DNA of 49,472 nucleotides from Pirellula sp. (GCA_021300155.1 JAJTID010000154.1:1-49472), one strand, 5' to 3'; counted from the first letter of the stretch, positions 7,218 to 16,321 are shown. Notes: generated from the sequence alone by a model not told the origin. Numbers and translations: made by a program.

Positions 7218-9908
7218 TTAGTTTTTGTATCTTGCCGACCATAACCATTTGTGCAGTTCGATGGCTGGCACAATGGTTATACTCACTGCAAAGGCGACAC
7301 CCCATAGCCAAAGGTCAACAGGCTTAGTCACTAGCAGATCTTGCAAAAATGGCACGTGCATCGCTGCCACGTGCATCAAGAATGCACCGAGTGTTCCAAA
7401 GAACAGTACGGGACTGCGCAGGGGTGAAAGATAAAACGCCGAACGTGACTCCGATCGGCAATTGCCCACATGGAAATTCTCAAATAGCACCATTGCCAAT
7501 AGCAAAACGTTGCGAGAGTCTTCTAGAGTGAAACCGTAACGCAGGCAGATGTCGTAAACTAGGAATCCACCACCTCCGACAACGACTATCGCCACCAGCA
7601 ATCGTTCGACCATCAGTCGATTGAATATGGGTTCGTTAGGCGAGCGTGGTTTGCGTTGCAAACTATCTCCTTCGCCAGGTTCGAATACCAAGGCCACGCC
7701 CTGGATTCCATTGGTGACTAAATTCAGCCATAGCAATTGAACCGGCAACAATGGGACAGGTAGCCCCGATAGCACTGCCAGTAAAACCATCAATAGTTCC
7801 GCCGCCCCCATCGAAAGAAGCAAGTAGACTACTTTTCGGATGTTGTCGTAAGCGATGCGTCCTTCTTCGATACCGCCGACAATCGAACGAAAATTGTCAT
7901 CGCTGATCACAAGATCGGCGGCCTCTCGAGCTACGTCGGTACCGGCTTGCCCCATGGCAACGCCGATGTTGGCGGCCTGGAGTGCTGGAGCATCATTTAC
8001 ACCATCCCCTGTGACTGCAACAAAGTGACCAGCCTTGCGAGCAGCTTCGACAATTTGCAATTTTTGACGAGGTGTTACTCGAGCAAAGACTCGAACGTCT
8101 CTTACCATCGCTCCTAGTTGTTCGGATGACTTCCCTTCGAGGTCCGAGGCCGTAACCACCTGATCTTCCCGTGTTGCTAATCCCAGATCACGAGCAATTG
8201 CTAACGCAGTGATTCGGTGATCTCCTGTTATCATCGACACCAAGACACCTGCCTTTTGGCATTCTGCGACAGCTTCGCGAGCACCCGCTCGCAATGGATC
8301 GATCATCCCGAGGAATCCAACTAAACTTAGACCTTTCGGTTGCGGTGGAACCTCGTTACTCGTGAAAGCTCCAGACACTTCCCCGGTAGCGACGGCGATA
8401 ACGCGGAATCCGCGAGACGCCATCTCCAAAGCTATCTGCTCCATGCTAGCACGATTGCCCTTTGATAACTGGATATCGCTACACATGTCTAGGACACGTT
8501 CCGGAGCACCCTTGACGAAGACTTTTATCCGTACGTCCACTTGGTGATATGACGCGGCAAACTGGTGTTCTGATTCAAACGGAATCTTGCTCACTTCTGG
8601 GAATGACTCCAGCGCGTGTTCGCGATGCGTCCCCAGCTTCACGCCTAGATTCAACGCTGCGATGTCGACTGCATCCCCATGCCAGACCCAATGACCGTCA
8701 CGCTGATGCAAGTCCGCTTCATTGCAAAGCACCACCGCTCGAATGAGAGCGTCCAGTCCAGGGTGAGCGGACTTGGCGACCGGTCGCGCTCCAAAATAGA
8801 CTTCACCTCTGGGCGCGAAGCCTTCGCCAGATACCGTGAACATGTCACCGCTTGGCAAATGCACTTCACGCACCGTGAGTTCATTGCATGTGAGCGTCCC
8901 TGTTTTGTCCGTAGCAATCAGCGTGCAACTCCCCAGCCCCTCAACCGCCGTTAGGTTTCTGACGATCACATTGCGTCTGGCCATGCGCGTCGTCGCAACA
9001 GCCAATGCAACTGTGATCGCCACGGGTAACCCCTCAGGTATCGCTGCCACGGCCAAAGCTACGACAAAGAAAAATGCCTCGACAACCGTATAGCCCCAAA
9101 GAACACTGCCTAACAAACCGATCCCGGTAGAGGCGAGCAAGGTCCCGATTGCCACGTAATTGGTGAATCGCTCCATCCGTTCCAGCAACGGAGGCTTGCC
9201 ACCTCCGCTGCCCATCACATCTAGAGCGAGCTGACCAACATTGGTCGAACTCCCGGTGGCGACAACCACGCCTTTCGCTCGGCCTCGTGAAACAAGCGAA
9301 CCGGCAAAGGTCATGTTCTGTTGATCCGCAAGCGTTGCAGACGAGTCACCGATCCAGTTGGAATCTTTTCGAACCGCTACCGATTCGCCCGTCAATAACG
9401 ACTCGTCCACTTCAAGTCCCTGAGACGACAACAATCGAGTGTCTGCAGGAACACGATTACCCGATTCCAGCCATATCAAGTCTCCAGGCACCACATCCTC
9501 GGCGCTGACTTCGCAGACCTCGCCGTCGCGTTCCACGTGCGCCTGTATGCACAACAGTTTCTTTAACGCTTGACTGCTTTGCTCAGCCTGCCACTCCTGG
9601 TAAGCACCAATAATCGTGTTCAACAAAAGGACGACGGCAATAAACGAAGCATCTTTCAAGTCACCAATGACGGCCGATACCACGGCAGCCGCAACTAGAA
9701 TATAGATCAACGGGCTAATGAACTGCCCGAGTACGATCCGCCAAAGGGGCTTCGCTCCCTTTTCGGGGAGCACGTTCGGACCATACTTTCGCAATCGACG
9801 GCCAACCTCCGCCGCCGAGAGCCCCGATTCGTTCGTTTCCAGTCCCTTCAGTACGGCGGAAGCCGTTTCGGCATGCCAATGTCGCTCGCTGGGCGCGTTT
9901 GATTTCAT
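7218..9908 (-). CDS. P2-type cation-transporting ATPase
   Basis: The 896-residue membrane pump has every P-type landmark: TGES (173-176), the phosphorylated Asp334 in DKTGTLT, KGAPERVL in the nucleotide domain and TGDGVNDAPAL in the P domain. PEGLP (291-295) in membrane helix 4 places it with the Ca2+/PMR1/LMCA1-like P2 group. Helix 5 keeps the acidic GAAELL site, but helix 6 reads NLVTNGIQGVALVFEP, with Asn where SERCA has its ion-binding Asp (D800). The transported cation is therefore uncertain (Ca2+, Na+ or Mn2+ are candidates). An N-terminal cation-ATPase domain with WHAETASAVLKGLET is present. It is the first gene of an operon with two universal stress proteins. Confidence 0.9.
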   Translation of the reverse strand: MKSNAPSERHWHAETASAVLKGLETNESGLSAAEVGRRLRKYGPNVLPEKGAKPLWRIVLGQFISPLIYILVAAAVVSAVIGDLKDASFIAVVLLLNTIIGAYQEWQAEQSSQALKKLLCIQAHVERDGEVCEVSAEDVVPGDLIWLESGNRVPADTRLLSSQGLEVDESLLTGESVAVRKDSNWIGDSSATLADQQNMTFAGSLVSRGRAKGVVVATGSSTNVGQLALDVMGSGGGKPPLLERMERFTNYVAIGTLLASTGIGLLGSVLWGYTVVEAFFFVVALAVAAIPEGLPVAITVALAVATTRMARRNVIVRNLTAVEGLGSCTLIATDKTGTLTCNELTVREVHLPSGDMFTVSGEGFAPRGEVYFGARPVAKSAHPGLDALIRAVVLCNEADLHQRDGHWVWHGDAVDIAALNLGVKLGTHREHALESFPEVSKIPFESEHQFAASYHQVDVRIKVFVKGAPERVLDMCSDIQLSKGNRASMEQIALEMASRGFRVIAVATGEVSGAFTSNEVPPQPKGLSLVGFLGMIDPLRAGAREAVAECQKAGVLVSMITGDHRITALAIARDLGLATREDQVVTASDLEGKSSEQLGAMVRDVRVFARVTPRQKLQIVEAARKAGHFVAVTGDGVNDAPALQAANIGVAMGQAGTDVAREAADLVISDDNFRSIVGGIEEGRIAYDNIRKVVYLLLSMGAAELLMVLLAVLSGLPVPLLPVQLLWLNLVTNGIQGVALVFEPGEGDSLQRKPRSPNEPIFNRLMVERLLVAIVVVGGGGFLVYDICLRYGFTLEDSRNVLLLAMVLFENFHVGNCRSESRSAFYLSPLRSPVLFFGTLGAFLMHVAAMHVPFLQDLLVTKPVDLWLWGVAFAVSITIVPAIELHKWLWSARYKN

Positions 9909-10438
9909 TGCTGGTTCCTGCTAGCGACTTACGGAATCGACCTCGTTTCAAAACCGTCGTGTCTGGTTCTTCCCTCGTCATTGACAACGAAATCGAGGCA
10001 ACGGCGCGAGCGATATTGCAGTAGCAACGTCTATGCCGAAGCCATGTTATATTGCGGGCTACCCACAAATGCCGGAAATTACAGTTTCCGACTCAGGAAG
10101 CTGGAACACACATCCAATAAAGCGCATCCATATGCCACACAACGTCAACATAGTGTGCCATCCCGAGCCAAAAGCACATCGTTTCGCGCAGACGTAACTC
10201 TCTGCCCATTAAACGATCCGAATCCGTATGCACCCTCGCGGCTGAAAATCGAGTAACATTTAACGCAGGCGGTCGCGATAAGCCCTACCAAGAATAACCC
10301 TGCGCCCCTAGAGAACAAGCCGAAAAGGAACGATACTTACCACGTCATGTTTCGTGTTTTGCTGGTTGAGTGCATGTCGAAAACCACGCACTCAACGTAA
10401 TAAACGAAACCAACACTGGCAGGCGGTCGGTTCGCACG
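9909..10438. other. Intergenic region without a recognised gene
   Basis: This 530-nt gap lies upstream of the ATPase gene, so the pump operon's promoter should be near 9910-10000. I see no convincing coding frame: the open frames present have no recognisable composition or homology. The one clear structure is the nested inverted repeat at 10349-10410, listed separately. Confidence 0.5.
10349..10410. repeat. Nested inverted repeat in the intergenic region
   Basis: The inner arms GTTGAGTGC (10365-10373) and GCACTCAAC (10388-10396) pair perfectly over 9 bp around a 14-nt loop. The outer arms GTTTCGT (10349-10355) and ACGAAAC (10404-10410) pair over 7 bp. Together they could form a long two-step hairpin. 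It lies between the ends of two minus-strand genes. It could be an RNA structure, a dispersed palindromic repeat or the trace of a mobile element end. Confidence 0.4.
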
Positions 10439-10461
10439 TAATGGGTCAGGTGGACCCGTTA
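10439..10461 (-). terminator. Hairpin overlapping the cytochrome stop codon
   Basis: TAATGGGTC (10439-10447) pairs with GACCCGTTA (10453-10461), with one G-T pair, around a 5-nt loop. On the minus strand the cytochrome gene's TAA stop lies inside the first arm, so the hairpin begins within the gene. There is no long U-run after it, so it may stabilise the 3' end or terminate only weakly. Confidence 0.35.
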
Positions 10462-10893
10462 TTCCTTATCTTCTCGAAGTAGGACATGGCATGCGACACA
10501 ACTCGTTGTCAGCTGATTAAATGCCATCGTCGCGCCCTCTGCGTTCTTCCGTTTCGCTTGGCGAACGAGTTCGTTGTTTGCTAAATCAAACGCCTGCAGT
10601 TGCGAGCGATAATTGGGATTATTTCGCCGTACCAAAGCCTCCATCTTGCCAAGTGTTCTCATTTGCGAGGCATCTTGCTCCAGTTTCTCGAAATCTCCTT
10701 TCGTAAGGGACTCAAGTATTGCCTTGGAGTAGTCGAGCTTTTTTGCCATCCAGAAACTGATCGGTTGCTCTTTCGAAACCTTGGGAGCGGCGACCTCAGG
10801 CCTGTCCGGTTTTCTCGGTTCCTGGGCTAACAAAATACCGCAATTGGCAAGACCAAGAAACCCAACTGCCATGAACGAGTTCAATGTTCGCAT
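10459..10893 (-). CDS. Small secreted c-type cytochrome (C-terminal CxxCH)
   Basis: This 144-residue protein has a signal peptide (residues 1-23, ending ILLAQ), a basic/proline linker and a helical body of about 90 residues. The single heme site CVACH (C132, C135, H136) is eight residues from the end. A heme motif at the C-terminal end of a helical bundle is the layout of class II cytochromes (cytochrome c'/c556), so it probably carries one covalent heme in the periplasm. The role could be electron transfer or small-ligand sensing. It lies 91 nt downstream of the Na/Pi cotransporter gene on the same strand and may be co-transcribed with it; a functional link is not evident. Confidence 0.75.
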   Translation of the reverse strand: MRTLNSFMAVGFLGLANCGILLAQEPRKPDRPEVAAPKVSKEQPISFWMAKKLDYSKAILESLTKGDFEKLEQDASQMRTLGKMEALVRRNNPNYRSQLQAFDLANNELVRQAKRKNAEGATMAFNQLTTSCVACHVLLREDKE

Positions 10894-10984
10894 TTTCTAC
10901 CTGCTTTTTGACTGAGGATACAAAACCTAGACGCGAGAGCTAGCAAATAATTTTCGCGCCACGTTCTCTAGGGTGCCTCTTGAT

Positions 10985-12589
10985 CTACGCATTTTCCGTA
11001 CCCTCGCCTGCTGTTTTTTCAAGAGGACCTACCATCGCGACATGAAAAGTGATTCTCCAAGCATGATAGGCAATTCTTCGCAACCATCGAACTCCGTCCA
11101 AGCGATCGAGTGTTGATTCGAGCGACTGACCATGGCGAATCGTTTGTTCAATCACTTCCCGCCGATAGGGTTCAGAGCGTTGCTCTAATTCAAGCCAAAC
11201 ACTTTCGATAGCCTTAGCTGTTTCGACCGTCAACCCGGCCTTTTGAACCAAACCAATGGCACTGCTGAGTTTTTCACTCCATCGAATTAATTCCGGATCA
11301 CGTGCAACGGTCTCCAGGCGATCTTCCTTTCCTGCGCGAATAATAAGTCGAGACAGGTGGTCGATGACGTGGAACGAAGAGATCTGTAGTTGGCTTGCGG
11401 GTTGACCTGCTTCACGTATTTGAATTCGGTTCAGATACTCAGACGTTTTCATCGTCGCTTGCTCAGACTCTTGCAGTACGGCCAAGAACTTTCTCGGCGT
11501 CCTTTGCGAATTCAACAAGGACGCTAACTCTAAAAAGACGATAGTAATGATCTGATCTAACGTCGCACGGACGCTAGCCAGTGCAACGTTCGGATCCGAG
11601 AGAAGCATCGGCTCTAGCCTTCTCTCCAATACACGCTTGCCTGCTGGTACAAGCCATTCTACAAAGTTCGCGAAGGATTGCGTGAATGGCAATACGCATA
11701 TCACACCTGCAAGATTAAAGCTGGAATGGAAGAATACCAACCCGACTTGAGGATCATCGCGGAGCACGACGGGAACAAACATGTCCCACGCGCGAACATA
11801 GAATGGAACTAGGATGAATGCAATAAAACCGGTGAATAAATTGAACACAACATGCGCAATTCCTGTTCTGCGAGCATTCACATTTCCTCCAATCGTAGCC
11901 AGCATCGCCGTCGCAGTGGTTCCTACATCCATTCCAATCACTAAGCTCGCCGCTTGATCGAGGGAGATCGAACCAGTGTGAATTGCCGTCACCGCCATTG
12001 CAACCCCAGCACCAGAGGACTGCATGATCAATGTTATTGCAATTCCTAAAACGACCAATTGCAACCTGCCCCAAAATGTGTTCGGAGGGAAGCTACTTGG
12101 TGTTACAGTCTCAGCGAACCCTGCCATCCCTGTTTGAAGTAACGAGATCCCAAAAAAAAGCAATCCGAAACCAGCAAGCGAAGCTCCAATCGAAGTGACT
12201 CGCCCTCGCCAAAGCAGACGCATGATGGCTCCGATCAGAATCAAAGGTAACGCGATCCTCGCAAGATCGAGCTTGACTCCGATCACTGCTACCAACCAAC
12301 CTGTCACTGTAGAGCCGACATTTGCGCCTAGAATGATTCCGAGAGATTGCTCAAATGTCATCAACCCAGCACCAACAAACCCCACAGCCATGACCGTTGT
12401 CGCGCTGGAGGATTGAACGATTCCCGTTGTAACAGCACCTGTTATTGCGCCTGAGAATGGCCCCTTCGTGAAACGCGCCAAGGAACTTCGAATTGCGTTC
12501 CCCGCAATGGCTTTGAGCCCATCGGTCATCAGAGACATCCCTATGAGAAATACTCCGATGCCTCCGCAAATCTCAAGCAGCCCATTCAC
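10985..12589 (-). CDS. Na/Pi cotransporter family protein with PhoU-like C-terminal domain
   Basis: The 534-residue protein resembles bacterial NptA/YjbB-type sodium-phosphate transporters. The membrane half (about residues 1-330) carries the two inverted Na/Pi repeats, each with a QSS signature: QSSSATTVMAVG near residues 59-70 and MQSSGAGVAMAV near 194-205, plus GANVGSTVTGW and GMDVGTTATAML. The cytoplasmic half (about 340-520) is alpha-helical and PhoU-like. Such proteins move phosphate driven by the sodium gradient and may be controlled by the PhoU part. It is the first of the two genes (transporter, then cytochrome) read leftward from this point. The 825-nt gap upstream should hold its promoter. 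Confidence 0.88.
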   Translation of the reverse strand: MNGLLEICGGIGVFLIGMSLMTDGLKAIAGNAIRSSLARFTKGPFSGAITGAVTTGIVQSSSATTVMAVGFVGAGLMTFEQSLGIILGANVGSTVTGWLVAVIGVKLDLARIALPLILIGAIMRLLWRGRVTSIGASLAGFGLLFFGISLLQTGMAGFAETVTPSSFPPNTFWGRLQLVVLGIAITLIMQSSGAGVAMAVTAIHTGSISLDQAASLVIGMDVGTTATAMLATIGGNVNARRTGIAHVVFNLFTGFIAFILVPFYVRAWDMFVPVVLRDDPQVGLVFFHSSFNLAGVICVLPFTQSFANFVEWLVPAGKRVLERRLEPMLLSDPNVALASVRATLDQIITIVFLELASLLNSQRTPRKFLAVLQESEQATMKTSEYLNRIQIREAGQPASQLQISSFHVIDHLSRLIIRAGKEDRLETVARDPELIRWSEKLSSAIGLVQKAGLTVETAKAIESVWLELEQRSEPYRREVIEQTIRHGQSLESTLDRLDGVRWLRRIAYHAWRITFHVAMVGPLEKTAGEGTENA

Positions 12590-13205
12590 AATATCTATTC
12601 TCTTTCTCGATCGTTCGATTCATGCCATTACCTCAAGCGTTGCCTCGGTTCAGCAGCTTTCACCAGCAACTTCATATCACTCTTCTCTGCCCACCATTCC
12701 GAACTAGACTGGGATGACTTCGAGAAAGATGGATTTCCACTTACCTGTTCTTCATAGTGGGATTTTGGTCCAAGTGGGTTGCTCCTTACGTTAGCAGATA
12801 AGCATGTTAAGGCTAAGGGGACTTTGCTCCACCGGCATTACACCGGTTTCTTCGCAACATGCATCGCGATTTAACAATACTCCTATCATTCAAAACACTA
12901 CTCGATCCGACGGATGAGCAATCGAACAGCGGATCTTTGCTTAATTTTTTGTAAGAGCAAGAACTGCTAGAGTTTCGGATGTACCCAAATCATTTCGATC
13001 AATCCGTTCGAGACATTGGAACGGTAAAGTTCCACCTAAACTTACGGACATTGCGTGCTAGAATAGCAGACGTCTTTAAAGCTTTCTCCTCGCCATTCCT
13101 CAGCGTTCGGTCAAATAGAATTCACATGACTCGTGAAATATACCATAGGACAATCCATGCGGAAAGATATTTCATCTAGGAGCACCCAGCGGAGAAGAAA
13201 GCATG
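12590..13205. other. Intergenic region without a recognised gene
   Basis: These 616 nt separate the minus-strand Na/Pi gene from the plus-strand sulfatase region. I found no convincing coding frame or RNA gene. The right end leads into the sulfatase remnant, whose frame is closed by a TAG at 13146-13148. The sequence just before 13206 no longer resembles a sulfatase, so the rest of that gene appears to be lost. Confidence 0.5.
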
Positions 13206-13358
13206 GACGAGGGACGGAATGGAATTGAGCTTTACGATCACGATGCAGATCCCCGGGAATACACAAATCTCGCCACCGATCCGCAATACGCGACAACACC
13301 ACAAGAACTTCGAACTCTCCTGTCAGCGCAGCTTCCGTCCTTTCGCCAATCGCGATAA
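13206..13358 (+). pseudogene. C-terminal remnant of a sulfatase
   Basis: Fifty codons and a TAA read DEGRNGIELYDHDADPREY, then TNLATDPQYA and a helical end. This is the standard tail of iduronate-2-sulfatase-like arylsulfatases ('DEG--G-ELYDH--DP-E--NLA-DP'). No catalytic domain is found upstream and the frame is stopped at 13146, so only about one tenth of a gene remains. It ends 56 nt before the intact sulfatase. An ATG at 13203 is in frame, so a small peptide could be made, but decay or a rearrangement is the simpler reading. It differs from the tail of the intact neighbour (VELYHLAEDLGERNNL), so it is not a simple tandem copy of it. Confidence 0.7.
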
Positions 13359-13414
13359 CTTTATTGTTCGAAACTATACATGTGTTCCACTTCACGTTTT
13401 TCCAAAGCTAACAA

Positions 13415-14911
13415 ATGAACCGCATCCTCCATCTTGCTACCGCTTTTGCCTTGCTCTTTTCTTCATGGGCAACGCTTCATGCTGCTGACGTGAGTACGAA
13501 GCCTAATATCGTTCTCATTTTTGCAGACGATCTCGGTTGGAAGGATGTCGGCTATCAAGGTAGCGATTTCCACGAAACACCAAACATCGACAGACTTGCA
13601 AAAGAGGGAATGATCTTCACCGCAGGATACGCTGCTGCTGGCAATTGCGCACCGAGCCGAGCCAGCCTGCTTTCCGGCACTTACACGCCGCGTCATCATG
13701 TTTATGCGGTGGGTGACACCGATCGAGGAAACAAGGCTGCGCAAAGACTCCTTCCCATCCCGAACAAGCACGGATTGTCGAGAGAGACCGTCACGATGGC
13801 AGAGGCGCTAAAGCAATCCGGCTATACCACAGGGCATTTTGGAAAATGGCATCTAGCGGGCAAAGATGGCGCACTACCGACACAACAAGGATTCGATGTT
13901 TCGTTCGATTCGTTCGGCGAGAAAGAGGAGAAAGAAGGGACCGAGGGCAACAAAACGGGACCTCCATCCGATCCAAAGGGTGTCTTTACTTTGACTCGTA
14001 AAGCCTGCGAATTCATGGCGGCAAATCGCGAAAAGCCATTTTTTTGCTACCTTGCACATCATGCAATTCACACTCCATTGCAAGGACAGAAGGAAACACT
14101 CGAGAAGTTTCAGGCCAAGCAACCGGGCTCGCAGCACAGCAATCCGTTGTATGCAGCATGTACGTATGATCTCGATGCAAGTGTTGGACTACTGCTGGCA
14201 AAGCTTCGAGAACTCAACCTAGAAGACAAAACATTACTAGTCTTCACAAGCGACAACGGTGGTACACAACAAAGCTCTCAGGAACCATTGCGTGGTAACA
14301 AGGGTTGCTACTACGAAGGTGGGGTACGCGAGCCATTCCTGGTTCGTTGGCCCGGTGTGACCAAACCGGGAACAAAATGCGACGTGCCTGTCATCAATGT
14401 CGATTTGTTTCCAACCTTTTTGGCCGCCGCCGGTGTCTCGCAGAAAAACGATAAATTGCTCGATGGCGAGAACTTGATTCCGTTGCTGAAGGGCGAAAAC
14501 AAACTGCAGCGCGATGCGATCTACTGGCACTTTCCCGGATATCTCGACAAACCCGTGATTCGAGGTCGTGAGCTGGATGTTCGGACTGGATTTCGGTCCC
14601 GCCCAGTAAGCGTGATTCACAAGGGTGATTGGAAGTTGCACTTGTTTCATGAAGAATGGCAACTCGATGGTGGTCGAGAGAAACTCTCATCCAACAACGC
14701 CGTTGAACTATACCATCTCGCAGAAGACCTTGGCGAGCGAAACAACTTGGTCGAAACCCATCCTGCCAAACGCGACGAACTTCTCAACGATCTCCTCGCT
14801 TGGTGCAAATCCACCAATGCGTTGATTCCCGAGAAACAGAACCCAGCGTACGACGTCGGTACCATGGCTATTGGCCGTCCGAAGGGGGACGGAAAGAAGA
14901 AGAAAAATTGA
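13415..14911 (+). CDS. Secreted sulfatase (formylglycine-dependent arylsulfatase family)
   Basis: This 498-residue enzyme has a signal peptide with likely cleavage after LHA (residue 23). The sulfatase core starts with PNIVLIFADDLGW, whose two Asp bind the metal. C78 in CAPSRASLLSG is the residue turned into formylglycine, which needs a separate maturation enzyme not seen here. GKWHLAG, HHAIHTP and FTSDNGG are further active-site blocks. It should hydrolyse sulfate esters, probably on polysaccharides, in the periplasm or outside the cell. The beta-helix gene 108 nt downstream could act on the same polymer. The tail ends with a lysine run (KGDGKKKKN). Substrate class cannot be read by eye. Confidence 0.9.
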   Translation: MNRILHLATAFALLFSSWATLHAADVSTKPNIVLIFADDLGWKDVGYQGSDFHETPNIDRLAKEGMIFTAGYAAAGNCAPSRASLLSGTYTPRHHVYAVGDTDRGNKAAQRLLPIPNKHGLSRETVTMAEALKQSGYTTGHFGKWHLAGKDGALPTQQGFDVSFDSFGEKEEKEGTEGNKTGPPSDPKGVFTLTRKACEFMAANREKPFFCYLAHHAIHTPLQGQKETLEKFQAKQPGSQHSNPLYAACTYDLDASVGLLLAKLRELNLEDKTLLVFTSDNGGTQQSSQEPLRGNKGCYYEGGVREPFLVRWPGVTKPGTKCDVPVINVDLFPTFLAAAGVSQKNDKLLDGENLIPLLKGENKLQRDAIYWHFPGYLDKPVIRGRELDVRTGFRSRPVSVIHKGDWKLHLFHEEWQLDGGREKLSSNNAVELYHLAEDLGERNNLVETHPAKRDELLNDLLAWCKSTNALIPEKQNPAYDVGTMAIGRPKGDGKKKKN

Positions 14912-14978
14912 CGGTAGGTAGCGAGATTGATCTAGTGTTGCGATTGTTCGGCACTAGTCTTTGTTACATCAGTTCGGA

Positions 14979-14996
14979 GGATCGGCGGAGCGATCC
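14979..14996 (+). other. Short hairpin between sulfatase and beta-helix genes
   Basis: GGATCG (14979-14984) and CGATCC (14991-14996) pair perfectly around a 6-nt loop, 23 nt before the beta-helix gene's ATG. Another 6-bp dyad, CTAGTG/CACTAG, lies at 14932-14957. They may affect transcript processing or read-through between the two genes. Without a T-run they are not convincing terminators. Confidence 0.25.
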
Positions 14997-15019
14997 ATTG
15001 CATTGTTAAAAAGAACTCT

Positions 15020-16321
15020 ATGCACAACGTTATTCGAAGCGTCGGTCTCTCGCAGTTGTACTCCAGCATGTTCGTCCTGTTATCGTTGCTACCAACGCCG
15101 GTAGCAGCGTTGGTAGCGGACGACAATCGCTATGCGCCTGAGTGGGCTGGCATTATCCCGACGCGTATTATCAAACACACAGATACCAATGGCGACGCAC
15201 TCGTGAAAGCGGTAGCCGCATTGCAGCCAGGCGATCAACTCCTGATTTCTGCGGGTACCTATAGCATACAGCGAATGTGGGATGTCCAAGTCAGCGGTAC
15301 CGCCGCGGCTCCCGTTTGGATAGTTGCCGAGGAAGGAGCACACGTCGTCATTACACGTCCAGATGCGAAACAGAATGTGATGAATATCGGACAAGGTGGC
15401 CCGGTGAAGTATCTTTGTTTGCGGGGCGTGGAGATCACGGGCGGCAGTCACGGGCTGCGATTGGGACAATGCAGCGATGTCTGGATCGATCGATGTCATA
15501 TTCATCATACTGGCAATGTAAACCTAAGCGCAAACAGCGCCAGTACGCGACGACTCTTCCTCACTCGCAACCACAACCATCATGGAGGTGGGCACGGCGA
15601 AGGCATGTATCTCGGTGCGAACAACGGTGAGCATATCATGAGCGAAAGTGTGATCGCGTTGAATCACATTCACGATTGCTTTGGCGATCAAGGGGACGGG
15701 ATCGAAGTCAAACAAGGTTCCTGGGGAAACCTCATTGCCGAGAACAACGTTCATGACACGCATTACCCATGCATCACTGTGTATGGCACCGCAGGAAAGC
15801 CCTTCAACATCATCGAACGAAATCTGTGCCGCCGAAGCGATGACCATGCAATGCAAGTCCAGGGAGAAGCCATTGTTCGCAACAATATACTCATGAATGC
15901 CAAAGGAGCTGGCTTGGCGAGCACCGACCATCAAGGCAAATCGTTAAACCTACAAGTGCTTCATAATACGATTATCAACGCGAGCCACGCCTTTAGCGGC
16001 AGTTCGTGGGACTCGCGACAAGGAATGATCTTGGCTAACAATGTTCTTTACTCGCGTCACAAAAATGCGATGAATTTCCCAAACGGCAAAAAAGGAGTAA
16101 CGATTGCAGGGAACATTGTCGTTGGCGATGGGACCAAAGATGGAACGAAGCCAGGTCGCGGCCTGGAAGACTTTGCCCACGTAACATGGGACGGTGAACA
16201 TTTTGATGCGTTGCCCACCGCGTTAGCACCATTTGAATTTGCCGACCTTCGATACCTGGTTGAAACAGACTTCTCAGGTAAGAAGCGAATCAAGCCAATC
16301 AGCGGTGCTCACGCACGATGA
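15020..16321 (+). CDS. Secreted parallel beta-helix (pectate-lyase-like) protein
   Basis: The 433-residue protein has an N-terminal signal region (hydrophobic about residues 10-30). After IPTRIIKHTDTNGDALVKAV and the 'LQPGDQLLISAGTY' start typical of polysaccharide-lyase-6/chondroitinase-B-like folds, it shows repeated beta-helix coils: WIDRCHIHHTG, VIALNHIHD, LIAENNVHDTHY, IIERNLCRR, IVRNNILMNA, LQVLHNTIINAS and LANNVLYSR. This fits a right-handed beta-helix that binds or cleaves polysaccharide. I cannot fix catalytic residues. It follows a sulfatase gene, which suggests joint use of a sulfated polymer. No SusD/TonB-type uptake genes are nearby. Confidence 0.8.
   Translation: MHNVIRSVGLSQLYSSMFVLLSLLPTPVAALVADDNRYAPEWAGIIPTRIIKHTDTNGDALVKAVAALQPGDQLLISAGTYSIQRMWDVQVSGTAAAPVWIVAEEGAHVVITRPDAKQNVMNIGQGGPVKYLCLRGVEITGGSHGLRLGQCSDVWIDRCHIHHTGNVNLSANSASTRRLFLTRNHNHHGGGHGEGMYLGANNGEHIMSESVIALNHIHDCFGDQGDGIEVKQGSWGNLIAENNVHDTHYPCITVYGTAGKPFNIIERNLCRRSDDHAMQVQGEAIVRNNILMNAKGAGLASTDHQGKSLNLQVLHNTIINASHAFSGSSWDSRQGMILANNVLYSRHKNAMNFPNGKKGVTIAGNIVVGDGTKDGTKPGRGLEDFAHVTWDGEHFDALPTALAPFEFADLRYLVETDFSGKKRIKPISGAHAR

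Noticed and set aside
9981-10256. Plus-strand open frame of 91 codons in the ATPase upstream gap
   Set aside because: The composition (Arg, Ser, Pro, Asn rich) and lack of any domain or ribosome binding site suggest a chance frame.
12979-13179. Plus-strand open frame of 66 codons upstream of the sulfatase remnant
   Set aside because: No recognisable protein pattern and no link to the remnant's frame.
13111-13395. Minus-strand open frame of 94 codons
   Set aside because: It lies antisense to the sulfatase tail, whose protein pattern is clear.
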